The notes under the pieces: generated by a model
The model's database searches: none
Seen by the model: the letters and a program-made list of their open reading frames with translations, nothing else
Told to the model about the DNA's origin: nothing
Shown here: positions 30,652 through 39,178 of the stretch, one piece after another
How the letters are laid out: every line of letters starts with the position of its first letter
Numbering within the stretch: the stretch's first letter is position 1
Translations under genes and position numbers: made by a program
NCBI GenBank assembly: GCA_963702195.1
Contig: OY969725.1
Location: forward strand, 1,860,001 to 1,924,000
Length of the DNA stretch: 64,000 bases
Source: AC-56 sp963702195
Lineage (GTDB): Bacteria; Actinomycetota; Thermoleophilia; Solirubrobacterales; 70-9
Reading direction: 5' to 3'

Positions 30652-31686
30652 CTACGGGACGAGGACGACCTTGCCGACGTTGCGGCGCTCCTCGATGAAG
30701 CGGTGCGCATCGGCGGCGCGGTCGAAAGGGAAGGCCTGGGCGACGATCGGCTTCAGCTCACGTTTCTCGAAGCCCGCGAGCAGCGGCTCGGTCACGCGGT
30801 CGAGGTTTCCCTCCCGGTCCCACCAGGACAGCATGTTGAGCCCGAACACGCCCTTGTTCTCGTTCATCACACCGACGCTCTTCCACCAGGGCATCGTCGC
30901 CAGGGGCATCCGGGCGACGCTGCGGACCGCGCCCACGATGTCACGCTTGCCGCTCCCGGTCTGAAGCTCGGAGGCGCCGTACATGATCAGCCGGCCGCCC
31001 TGGCGGAGCAGGCGGTAGTCCTTGCGGAACGAGGTCGGCCCCAGGGCGTCCATGATCACGTCGACGCCCTCGCCGTCGGTGATCCGCCTGACCTCTTCGG
31101 AGAAGTCCTTCGTCCGGTAGTCGATCGGGTGGTCGACGCCCTGCTCACGGATCGCGTCGTGCTTCGACGCGGAGGCCGTCCCGTAGATCTCGGCGCCGAT
31201 CCCCTTGGCGATCTGCGTAGCGGCGATGCCAACCCCGCCCGCCGCGGCGTGGATGAGAACTCGTTCGCCCGCCTTCAGCCCGCCCATGATCACGAGCGCA
31301 GCGTAGGCCGTTCCGTAGTTCACCGGAAACGCCGCGCCCTCCTCGAACGAGACGCCCTTTGGCAGGGGCAGCACCTGCGCGGCCGGCACGGTGACGAGCT
31401 CCGCGTGCCCGTTGAAGCGGGTCGCCCCGATGACGCTGTCGCCGACGGCGAATCCCTCGACCCCCTCCCCCATCGATTCGACCTCACCCGCCACCTCGTA
31501 GCCGACGACGCACGGGAGCTTGGGCGCGTCGGGATAGAGCCCGACGCGCGCCATCGTGTCGGCGAAGTTGATGCCCGCGGCCTTGACCGCGATCCGCACG
31601 GCTCCGGGCCCCACGGGCGGGTCAGGGAGCTCCCTCACCTCGAGCACCTCGGGCGGGCCATACTTGGGGATGACGACGGCGCGCAT
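30652..31686 (-). CDS. Zinc-type alcohol dehydrogenase/quinone oxidoreductase family (MDR)
   Basis: 344 aa medium-chain dehydrogenase/reductase. GroES-like N-terminus with AAGINFADTMARVGLYPDAP (VAT-1/quinone-reductase type, lacking the zinc-ligand cysteines), VGYEVAGEVESMG, then the NADPH fold HAAAGGVGIAATQIAKGIGA. The pattern fits NADPH:quinone oxidoreductase or VAT-1-like proteins. Located 43 nt downstream of serA in the same direction. Substrate unknown. Confidence 0.87.
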   Translation of the reverse strand: MRAVVIPKYGPPEVLEVRELPDPPVGPGAVRIAVKAAGINFADTMARVGLYPDAPKLPCVVGYEVAGEVESMGEGVEGFAVGDSVIGATRFNGHAELVTVPAAQVLPLPKGVSFEEGAAFPVNYGTAYAALVIMGGLKAGERVLIHAAAGGVGIAATQIAKGIGAEIYGTASASKHDAIREQGVDHPIDYRTKDFSEEVRRITDGEGVDVIMDALGPTSFRKDYRLLRQGGRLIMYGASELQTGSGKRDIVGAVRSVARMPLATMPWWKSVGVMNENKGVFGLNMLSWWDREGNLDRVTEPLLAGFEKRELKPIVAQAFPFDRAADAHRFIEERRNVGKVVLVP

Positions 31687-31729
31687 CGTCCCTGACCCTA
31701 CCCCGCCCGGGCTCCCCCCGGCGGCAGCC

Positions 31730-33331
31730 TCAGAAGTCGATCGCCCGGCCGGCGCGAAAGCCCTCGAGCTTCAGGATCTCCTCGAGGAGCTCGTCCGGGA
31801 CGGGAGCGTCGGTCGTCAGCGCGAGAACCGCGTCGCCGCCGGAGGCCTCCGCGCCGACCGCGGCCGACCCGATGTTCACGCCGTGGGTTCCGAAGATCGT
31901 GCCGACGCGGCCGATCATCCCGGGCTGGTCCTTGTAGCGGAAAACCACCAGGTGGTCCGCGAACGGCATGTAGAAGCTCTCTCCCCAGACCCGGACCAGG
32001 TGCGGAAGGCTGCGCGGACCCACGGCGGTCCCAGACACCTCGACCACCTCGTCGCCGGACTCGATCCGCACCGTGACCAGCTCCGTGAACTCGTCCGAGA
32101 CGTTGTCCTTCAGCTCGGTGAGGTCGATCCCTCGCTCCTCGGCCAGCGCCGGGGCGTTGACCAGGTTCACCTGCTCCTCGGTGTGGCCCGAGAGGATTCC
32201 CACGAGGACCGCGATGCCGAGCAGGCGCGTGTCGTGCTCGGCGATCCGGCCCCGGAACTCCGCGGTGATCCGGTCGACGGAGCCGTTGCCCAGGCCCTGG
32301 GCGAGGCGGCCGAGGCGCTCGCACAGCGGCACGAAGGGCGCCAGGGCCTCCATCGTCTCGGGCCGAACGGCGGCGATGTTGACGGCGTTGGTGACCACTC
32401 CGCCCGACAGGGCGCGCCGCACCTGATCGGCGGTGATGGTGCCCGCCCGGTCCTGCGCCTCGGCGGTCGATGCGCCCAGGTGCGGGGTCACCACGACATT
32501 GTCGCGGCCGAAGAGCGGGTGCTCGGTGAACGGCTCCGAGGGAAACACGTCGAGGGCGGCACCGCCGACCTTGCCCGACTCGAGCCCCGCTTCCAATGCA
32601 TCGAGGTCCACCAGCTCGCCGCGGGCGCAATTGACGATCCGCACGCCGTCCTTCATCCGCGAGATGGCCTCGGCGTCGATCCAGTTCACGGTGTCGGGCG
32701 TCTTCGGGAGGTGGATCGTCAGGATGTCCGCCTTGGCGTAGAGCTCGTCCGTCGTCTCCGCGTGCTCGACGCCCAGCTCCCGGAAGCGCTCGGCCGCGAC
32801 GAACTTGTCGAACGCGATCACCTCCATCTCGAACGCCTGCGCGCGCTTCGCCACGAGCTGGCCGATGCGGCCGAAGCCGATCACGCCGAGGGTCTTGCCG
32901 TAGAGCTCGTTGCCGGCGAACTTGGAGCGTGCCCACTCGCCGGCGGTGAGCGACGCGTTGGCCCGCGGCACGTTCCGCGAAAGCGCGAGCGCGAGCGCGA
33001 GCGTGTGCTCGGCGGCGGCCACCGAGTTCGACTCGGGAGCGTTCACGACGACGATGCCGCGCTTGGTCGCGGCGTCGACGTCCACGTTGTCGACGCCTGT
33101 CCCCGCTCGGCCGACCACCTTCAGCCGCGGAGCCCGCTCGATCAGGTCGGAGGTGACCTGCGTCGCCGAGCGCACGACGATCGCGTCGAAATCGCCGATG
33201 CGCTCGGAAAGCTCCTCGTCCGACATCTCGAGGCCGAGCTCGACCTCGAAGTCCTCACGCAGGAGCGAGACGCCGGAGTCGGCGATCTTCTCCTTGACCA
33301 GGACCCTGGGCTTGCCGTCGGCGTCCGCCAC
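31730..33331 (-). CDS. serA: D-3-phosphoglycerate dehydrogenase
   Basis: Commits 3-phosphoglycerate to serine synthesis with NAD. 533 aa, the long form: catalytic domain, Rossmann motif LGVIGFGRIGQLVAKRA (about 150), ARGELVD and GAALDVFPSEP with the active-site His in VVTPHLGASTAEAQ, an intervening (ASB) domain, then a C-terminal ACT domain (about 460-533, VVFRYKDQPGMIGRVGTIFG) that usually binds serine. Start GTG 33331 shares one base with the stop of the upstream aminotransferase (TAGTG); a longer frame upstream is only an alternate reading of that gene. Confidence 0.95.
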   Translation of the reverse strand: MADADGKPRVLVKEKIADSGVSLLREDFEVELGLEMSDEELSERIGDFDAIVVRSATQVTSDLIERAPRLKVVGRAGTGVDNVDVDAATKRGIVVVNAPESNSVAAAEHTLALALALSRNVPRANASLTAGEWARSKFAGNELYGKTLGVIGFGRIGQLVAKRAQAFEMEVIAFDKFVAAERFRELGVEHAETTDELYAKADILTIHLPKTPDTVNWIDAEAISRMKDGVRIVNCARGELVDLDALEAGLESGKVGGAALDVFPSEPFTEHPLFGRDNVVVTPHLGASTAEAQDRAGTITADQVRRALSGGVVTNAVNIAAVRPETMEALAPFVPLCERLGRLAQGLGNGSVDRITAEFRGRIAEHDTRLLGIAVLVGILSGHTEEQVNLVNAPALAEERGIDLTELKDNVSDEFTELVTVRIESGDEVVEVSGTAVGPRSLPHLVRVWGESFYMPFADHLVVFRYKDQPGMIGRVGTIFGTHGVNIGSAAVGAEASGGDAVLALTTDAPVPDELLEEILKLEGFRAGRAIDF

Positions 33332-34527
33332 TAGGCGACGGGTTCCGGCGCGAGGCCGGACTCGGCGAAAACGCGCTGCGCCCCCGCGGCTCCGGCACCC
33401 GGGTCGGCGTCGTGGCCAAGGTCGCGGAGCGCCATCTCGAGCGCCGTGAGCGCCACGACGATGTCGAACGCGCCGTAGTAGCCGCAGTGGGCGATCCGCG
33501 CGATCTCGCCCTTCAGGTGCCCCTGGCCACCGGCGATCGTGACGCCGTAGCTGTCGCGCATGAGCTTCGGGACCTTGGCACCGTCGATGTCGTCGGGCAG
33601 GCGCGCAACCGTGACCACGTTGGCGTTGGGATCGTCGGGCCCGAAGCGCTCGAGTCCGAGGGCGTCGACCCCCGCGCGTGCCGCGTGAGCGAGGAGAGCA
33701 TGGCGGGCATAGACCGCGTCCAGGCCCTCCTCGAAGATCAGATCGAGGGCGACGTCCAGCGCGCGGAACAGGGTCACCGCCGGAGTGAACGCCGAGTTGG
33801 GGGGCTCCTCCTTCTGTCCCTTCGCTGAACGCTGCCAGTCCAGGTAGTAGCGGCCGCGCTGGTTCTCCGCGGCGAGCGCCATCGCCCGGTCGGAGACCGA
33901 GGCGAAGGCCAGGCCTGGCGGGCACATGAGGGACTTCTGTGAACCGGCGACGACGACATCCACGCCCCACTCGTCCTGCGGCAGCGGGACCGCTCCGAGG
34001 CCCGAGACGGCGTCCACGCAGAGCACGGAGTCGTGCGCGCGGACGACCTCGTTCAGCGCCCGGACGTCGTTGACGACCCCGGTGGAGGTCTCCGACTGCG
34101 TTACGTAGACCGCCCGCGCGGGACGGTCGAGCTCGGCGAGAGCCTGGTCGAGGCGCTCGGGATCGACCTTCGTGCCCCACTCGAACTCGATGTGCACGGT
34201 GTCGGCCCCGTACGCGTCGCAGAGCTCAGCCCAACGCTCGCCGAACTTCCCGCACGAGGCGACCACGGCGGGCTCACCGGCGACGACCAGGTTCGAGACC
34301 GCCGACTCCATGGCACCGGTGCCGGTGGCGGCGAAGCAGAGGACCTCGTTCTCGGTCTGGAACACCTGGGGCAGCCGCTCGAGCACCTTGGCGTAGATCT
34401 CGACGAACGCGGGGGCCCGGTGGTAGAGGATCGGCTCCGCCATCACCTGCGAGACGGCGGGCGGCAGGGGCGTCGGCCCGGCGGTGAGGATGTAGTGCTT
34501 GGTGAAGATGTCGGGGGCGTTGGCCAT
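33331..34527 (-). CDS. Class V aminotransferase, probable phosphoserine aminotransferase
   Basis: 398 aa from ATG 34527, alanine-glyoxylate aminotransferase family (PLP fold type I). Lys198 in VVAGSQKSLMCPPGLAF forms the Schiff base and Asp172 in LCVDAVSGLG binds the cofactor nitrogen. By sequence it is not a SerC-type enzyme, but it directly abuts serA (1-nt overlap) and the pathway needs a transaminase for 3-phosphohydroxypyruvate; AGT-like enzymes fill that role in some archaea and bacteria. Serine-glyoxylate activity is the alternative. Confidence 0.85.
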   Translation of the reverse strand: MANAPDIFTKHYILTAGPTPLPPAVSQVMAEPILYHRAPAFVEIYAKVLERLPQVFQTENEVLCFAATGTGAMESAVSNLVVAGEPAVVASCGKFGERWAELCDAYGADTVHIEFEWGTKVDPERLDQALAELDRPARAVYVTQSETSTGVVNDVRALNEVVRAHDSVLCVDAVSGLGAVPLPQDEWGVDVVVAGSQKSLMCPPGLAFASVSDRAMALAAENQRGRYYLDWQRSAKGQKEEPPNSAFTPAVTLFRALDVALDLIFEEGLDAVYARHALLAHAARAGVDALGLERFGPDDPNANVVTVARLPDDIDGAKVPKLMRDSYGVTIAGGQGHLKGEIARIAHCGYYGAFDIVVALTALEMALRDLGHDADPGAGAAGAQRVFAESGLAPEPVA

Positions 34528-34612
34528 GGCGGGGGATCCAGGATAGGGAGCGGCGCGGAAGAATACTCCCGGCGTAACGGCGGGCCGCACCGGGCCAATA
34601 GGATCCGGTCCG

Positions 34613-35032
34613 GTGGCTGACGAGATCGTCCACGGGGAGGGCTTTGCGATCGGGAACATCGACCAGATGGGCGAGCGGTACGGGTTCCGCAAGGTCCGTC
34701 GCTCGCTCGGTGTCACCGCCTTCGGCGTGAACGCGATCGCCCTGCCGCCGGGATACGAGACCGGCCGCCACTTCCACGACGAGCAGGAGGAGCTCTACTT
34801 CTGCCACCGCGGGACGATCGAGGTGGAGTTCGGCGACGGCACGAAGCACGTACTCGAGCCCGGGGGCGCCGCACGGGTCGATCCGGCGACGGTGCGGAAG
34901 GTCAAGAACGTCGGCTCCGATGACGCCGTGTACGTGGTCGTGGGCGCCAAGGACGGCTACGTGGGCCGCGACGGGCGCCTTCCCGAAGGCGAGACGAGCC
35001 GCTTCGGCGCCGGGGCGCCTCCTGGCGCATGA
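34613..35032 (+). CDS. Cupin-domain protein
   Basis: 139 aa from GTG 34613. Single cupin: PPGYETGRHFHDEQEELYFC supplies the HxHx4E-type metal ligands of motif 1, and GGAARVDPATVRKVKN corresponds to motif 2. A -10-like TAGGAT lies nine bases before the GTG, hinting at a leaderless message. Its stop overlaps the yjbQ-like gene (ATGA). Function unknown; divergent from the serA unit. Confidence 0.8.
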   Translation: MADEIVHGEGFAIGNIDQMGERYGFRKVRRSLGVTAFGVNAIALPPGYETGRHFHDEQEELYFCHRGTIEVEFGDGTKHVLEPGGAARVDPATVRKVKNVGSDDAVYVVVGAKDGYVGRDGRLPEGETSRFGAGAPPGA

Positions 35033-35490
35033 AGTCGAACACGGTCTACAAGACCTTTGAGACCGGTGAGCGACGGGAGTTCGTCCGCATCACCGAGGAT
35101 GTCCAGACGGCGGTCGACGAGGCGGGAATTGCCGAGGGCATGGTGCTCGTTTCGGCGATGCACATCACCGCCGGGGTGTGGGTGAACGACGACGAGCCGG
35201 GCCTGCAGGCCGACACGCTCGAATGGCTCGACAAGGTCGCGCCCCCGAGCTGGAAGGAGCCGGCCAACGAGGTCGCGCGTGAGCTCTCGCCCGACCCGGG
35301 CGACTACCGGCACCACGCCGGTGGGGAGGACAACGGCGACGCCCACCTCAAGAACCTGCTCGTGCACCATCAGGTGATCGTGCCGGTGACCGATGGTCGC
35401 CTCGACCTCGGCCCCTGGCAGCAGATCTTCTACACCGAGTTCGACGGCCGCCGGCCGAAGCGGCTCATCATCAAGGTGCTGGGGGAGTAG
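35029..35490 (+). CDS. YjbQ family protein (UPF0047)
   Basis: 153 aa. Conserved features include ITAGVWVNDDEPGLQADTLE, the HHAGGEDNGDAHLKN segment with clustered His/Asp, and GRLDLGPWQQIFYTEFDGRR at the end, all typical of UPF0047. Members have reported thiamine-phosphate-synthase-like side activity but their true role is open. Translationally coupled to the cupin gene through ATGA. Confidence 0.88.
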   Translation: MKSNTVYKTFETGERREFVRITEDVQTAVDEAGIAEGMVLVSAMHITAGVWVNDDEPGLQADTLEWLDKVAPPSWKEPANEVARELSPDPGDYRHHAGGEDNGDAHLKNLLVHHQVIVPVTDGRLDLGPWQQIFYTEFDGRRPKRLIIKVLGE

Positions 35491-35573
35491 CTCTGGATTC
35501 GGCTCGGTCGAGTCGACACTCGCTGGTCACCCTCGCCAACGCCCAAGGTCACTCAGGGTCAGGAAATCAGGCA
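35491..35573. other. Convergent gap without clear terminator
   Basis: 83 bp between yjbQ and the large secreted-protein gene. No strong hairpin with a T-tract is visible. Confidence 0.5.
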
Positions 35574-38500
35574 CTACGGGACATGTCCCGATCCGGAGCC
35601 GCTGTGGCAGTCGTTGAAGTGACTGTCTATGCACCACCCCGTACTTGAGTCTCTCTCCGGATAGTGGTCGAGGCTCGAGGTTTCTGGGAAGTAGCGGTCG
35701 TAGAAGGTCTCGGGGTCGGCACCGAGGCCGTCGGGCTTGAAGATCGGATCGGTGACATCCGCCTTCGGGTAGTTCATCTGCCACGGGCTGTTGATGGTGC
35801 CGTCCCCGGTCAGGTAGCCGAGCGCGTAGATGTCCCAGGTGGCGCCGCTGTACGTGCATTTGGGAGTGACGTTCGTGTAAGGGGAGCACTGAACGCGGTA
35901 GCCGCCCGTCGGGTCATAGATCGGCTTCGCCACCGAGGCGCTCTTTGGGAGGCCCTTGAAGGGGAAGAAGTCGGCGAAGGCGGTGCCCCCCCTGAAGTCC
36001 TTGTTGTCGCCGACGGTGCTGCGCCACCACGAGGGGAGCCGGTAGAGGTGGTATCTGGCGTTCAGCAGCGAGCCGTAGGCCCAGGTTTTGACCGCGGGCA
36101 GAAACGTCTTCGAAGCATTTTCCTGATCGTCCTGAGTGAACTCCCAATCCGTGTGGTTGAACGGACACGACGACCAGTCGGCGGGGTTGTTCGAGGTGCA
36201 CGAGCCGATCGCCTTCAGCCTCCCGTAGTCGGCTGCGATCGCGTCGGGAATCCTCGTGGTGAGCGTCTTCTGGGCTGCATCTAGCCGATCGGCGAGCGCG
36301 ACGCCGAACTCGCCAGCCTTGACCGTGAAGGGTTCACCGACAGGCTCCCCGCCGTCCGTGCTCAATTCCGTGCCCAGCTTGTAGAAGGTCTCAGCGGCCT
36401 CGACCACCTTCCCAACCTTCGGCACCAGGCTGAATATGCCGACGTAGAACTCCGCCCAAGCCGCCAGGCGCGCATTGGTCTCCTGATCCGGGCCGACCTC
36501 AACGTCGTCGCGGATCTGGGTCGCGATGTTCTGGAAGCTGGCCCAGCTCTTCAAGGCGTCCTCTGAGAAGGGGCTTGCGAGTTGGTCGACGTAGCGGTTC
36601 GTGTTCTTGAGCCAGGCGATCTCCCCACCCGCCACCGGGGATCCCGTCTTCGGCCCGGCTAGCTCGGCCTTCGCCCACTCCAGGTCTTCCCTCGTGAAGC
36701 CCGGGTCCTTGCCCTCCGAGTGGTCGGTCTGCGAGTAGTCGAGCCTCTGGATTCTGAACGCGTAGTCGTTCCAGGTATCGTCGTTGTAGTTCTTGGTCCA
36801 GTACTGGCCGCGCGGGTTATCGGTGCCGAAGACCTGCTCGCCGATCCACTTGATCGCCGCGGTGCGGCCGGGATCTCCCTGCTCGGGCCACGGCGTCGGC
36901 GGCTGTACCAGGATGTCGTTCAGCTGCTCGGCTGCCGCCGAGGGATCCGGGCCCGAGTCGCCGCTTTGATCGCCCACTACCGGCGCTGCCTGAGGCTCGA
37001 AGGTGTAGTTGGGTCCGGTCCGCGCCATCGTCCCGGTGAGCGATGCGTTGCTCAACGCACCCGCTCCGCCGGGCGTGTTGTCCCTGACCGCCTCGACGCC
37101 CTGACCACCCCGACAACCGGCGGCCTTGGAGTGGCCGATCAGCGTGTAGGAGGTCGACTTCGAGAACGGGTAGTAGACCGCGTGGAAGGCGCCGTTCCGC
37201 GTGCCGCCGGCGCATTCGATCTGGTCGACGATCTTCCCCTGCTCACGCAGGAGCTCGTCGGTGAGCGAGGTGTTGGGTCGGATGTCGAAACGCGGTACAC
37301 CCCGACTGGCGACGATGATCAGCTTGTCGCCGTCCGTGTTTGCCAATCTCAGTACCGACAGCATGCGATGCAGCTCTCCATCGAGGCCATGTTGGTCCGG
37401 CTGCTCGGTGTTGAACCAATACGACGTGCCGCCGAGCGTCGTGCGATCGGCGACCACGACCTGGAAGCCGCCGGAGCCCGAGATTGGCTGCGAGAAGGTC
37501 TTGTCACCGAGCTTGACGACGTTCGTGTTGGCGTTCGATCCCGGCGCCTGGGTGTCGTACTGGATGCGACCAGAGGGCGCGTACGCGTAGTGGCCCTCGT
37601 TGTTGCGGATCAGGTAGCCCTCCATGCGGCCACCCGCCGAGGCGGCGTCGCTGTAGTGCCAGTCGCCTTGGCCCGGCTCGGTTCCCGGAGCGCCGATCGC
37701 CGAGAAGGACCAGGGATCTGGTCCGGACGATTGAGCAGGCGGCCCGCTGGCGCCGATCCGGCCGAAATCAGGTACGTCGGGGTTGGAATAACCCCAATCC
37801 AGTTGATGGTTGGCCACGATCACCAGCTCGTCGGGGCCGAGCTTGTCGAGGTCGCGCTTCACATCGTTGCCGTTGGTGCAGTGGCCGTCGCTGGGGTCTT
37901 GAACACACGGATAGGTGGCGTTCGACACCTCCTTGAGGGTGGGTCCAGCGGCGCTCATGTCGTCCTGGTCGCGACTCAGCACCAGCACCTGGTACCACGG
38001 TATGCCGCCCGGTGGGCTCTCATCCGCGGGATAGGTCTTGTCGCCCACCTTGATTCCCGGCTGCCCACCTGAGGCCTCCGGCATCGTGTCGACTTGCACG
38101 GCGGGGATCGGATCTGTCCTCACGTCGACCACGTCGGAGCCGGACTTGCCGTCCGTCGCGGTGACCTTGAAGCGGAAGCGGTAGCGACCCGGGGCCGCCA
38201 GCTTGACCGCGGCCCGGTGTCCGCCGGGGCTGATCAGGTCGACGAGGGGCTTGCTTCCGCCGGGAGACTTGACCAGCTTCCAGCGGGAGCTCAGACCCGA
38301 GCCGTTGCCCGCTGCGCCGGTGGGCCGGGCGGCCTTCGGCGACCGGATGTGCGAGCGCGAACGGCTCCCGTCGAGATAGACCTTGTCGCCGACCGCCACG
38401 GTGCGGTCGAAGCCGGCCGCTGCCAAGGGGCGGTTTCGACGGACGCGGAACCGCACCCACTGGTTGTGCTTCTTGCGGTGATGGGGCTTGTTGTGGCGGC

Positions 38501-38810
38501 GCACCAGCCGGACGTGGAGGCGGTTGCGGCCGTGGCGAAGGCCGAAGGTAGGCGAGGCGCGAAGCCTCCGCACGCGGCGCTTGGTGGGAGGCGAGAAGTA
38601 CTTCTTGATCCCGTGGCCGTTCAGCTGCACCCGAAATAGCTTCGGGTGCTTGCCGGTCCTGACCCGGATCCGGACCGGCCGGGCGGGAAGCCGCTTGCCG
38701 CTTCGCGGCGAGAGGATCGGCCCCTTGGCGGAGGCGCTCGCCGTCGTGGTGAAGCCGAGGGCTGCAGCCAAGGCAAGCGCCGCAAGGACCGCCACGGCGA
38801 TCCTTGGCAT
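35574..38810 (-). CDS. Large secreted protein with PKD-like and duplicated domains
   Basis: 1078 aa from ATG 38810, which gives a clean signal peptide (AVAVLAALALAAALG, cleavage near ASASA-KG). Residues about 30-125 are very basic; 131-232 look like a PKD/Ig-type domain. Then two related units occupy about 253-383 and 433-566: VGDKTY/LGDKTF, QVLVLSRD/QVVVADRT, ELVIVANH/KLIIVASR and FSAIGAPG/YTLIGHSK line up in order. Their pattern recalls the ILEI/FAM3 (GG) carbohydrate-binding-like domain, which is inference. The C-terminal ~450 residues are unrecognised, rich in Trp and Tyr, with Cys pairs. Probably exported to the surface. Isolated from any operon. Confidence 0.75.
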   Translation of the reverse strand: MPRIAVAVLAALALAAALGFTTTASASAKGPILSPRSGKRLPARPVRIRVRTGKHPKLFRVQLNGHGIKKYFSPPTKRRVRRLRASPTFGLRHGRNRLHVRLVRRHNKPHHRKKHNQWVRFRVRRNRPLAAAGFDRTVAVGDKVYLDGSRSRSHIRSPKAARPTGAAGNGSGLSSRWKLVKSPGGSKPLVDLISPGGHRAAVKLAAPGRYRFRFKVTATDGKSGSDVVDVRTDPIPAVQVDTMPEASGGQPGIKVGDKTYPADESPPGGIPWYQVLVLSRDQDDMSAAGPTLKEVSNATYPCVQDPSDGHCTNGNDVKRDLDKLGPDELVIVANHQLDWGYSNPDVPDFGRIGASGPPAQSSGPDPWSFSAIGAPGTEPGQGDWHYSDAASAGGRMEGYLIRNNEGHYAYAPSGRIQYDTQAPGSNANTNVVKLGDKTFSQPISGSGGFQVVVADRTTLGGTSYWFNTEQPDQHGLDGELHRMLSVLRLANTDGDKLIIVASRGVPRFDIRPNTSLTDELLREQGKIVDQIECAGGTRNGAFHAVYYPFSKSTSYTLIGHSKAAGCRGGQGVEAVRDNTPGGAGALSNASLTGTMARTGPNYTFEPQAAPVVGDQSGDSGPDPSAAAEQLNDILVQPPTPWPEQGDPGRTAAIKWIGEQVFGTDNPRGQYWTKNYNDDTWNDYAFRIQRLDYSQTDHSEGKDPGFTREDLEWAKAELAGPKTGSPVAGGEIAWLKNTNRYVDQLASPFSEDALKSWASFQNIATQIRDDVEVGPDQETNARLAAWAEFYVGIFSLVPKVGKVVEAAETFYKLGTELSTDGGEPVGEPFTVKAGEFGVALADRLDAAQKTLTTRIPDAIAADYGRLKAIGSCTSNNPADWSSCPFNHTDWEFTQDDQENASKTFLPAVKTWAYGSLLNARYHLYRLPSWWRSTVGDNKDFRGGTAFADFFPFKGLPKSASVAKPIYDPTGGYRVQCSPYTNVTPKCTYSGATWDIYALGYLTGDGTINSPWQMNYPKADVTDPIFKPDGLGADPETFYDRYFPETSSLDHYPERDSSTGWCIDSHFNDCHSGSGSGHVP

Positions 38811-39178
38811 CGTCGCGCGGCGCGGGCGCCTCAATCCGACCTGATGCGATCGATCCGCTGGCCGTGCCCCGTGGCTTCGGTCTGTCCACACTTCCCTGTG
38901 CTTCGCCAATCGTCCCCCCAGACGGTGGCTGCGAATGCCGGGCGACCGTAGGCGGCAGGGCCCGGCTGCTCAACGCCGGCTGTCAGGCCTCTGACAGCCC
39001 TCGCGAGCTCGCCGCGGAGGCCACGACGTGTGGTTGACTGCAGCCGATCAGTGAGCTACCCGGGCCACATGTCCAGCCCCAGGCTCCCGGCGCCTTGCGC
39101 CGGAGCCGACCTTTTCCCGACGCTGCCCCACGGGCGACGGTTGACGGTCCGAACCCGCGCAGGCCGTCGCACGGCACC
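38811..39178. other. Divergent intergenic region
   Basis: 368 bp between the secreted-protein and SDR genes. It contains the inverted repeat at 38978-38999 and a TTGACT at 39034-39039 (plus strand) without a convincing -10. No credible small gene seen, although either neighbour could begin at a non-ATG codon inside this region. Confidence 0.5.
38978..38999. repeat. Perfect inverted repeat
   Basis: GGCTGTCAG-GCCT-CTGACAGCC, nine-base arms with a four-base loop, midway in a divergent intergenic region. No T-tract follows on either side, so an operator is as likely as a hairpin. Confidence 0.6.

Noticed and set aside
33332..34180. Long N-terminal extension of serA
   Set aside because: It is the alternate frame of the class V aminotransferase gene and shows no homology-like features; GTG 33331 gives normal SerA length.
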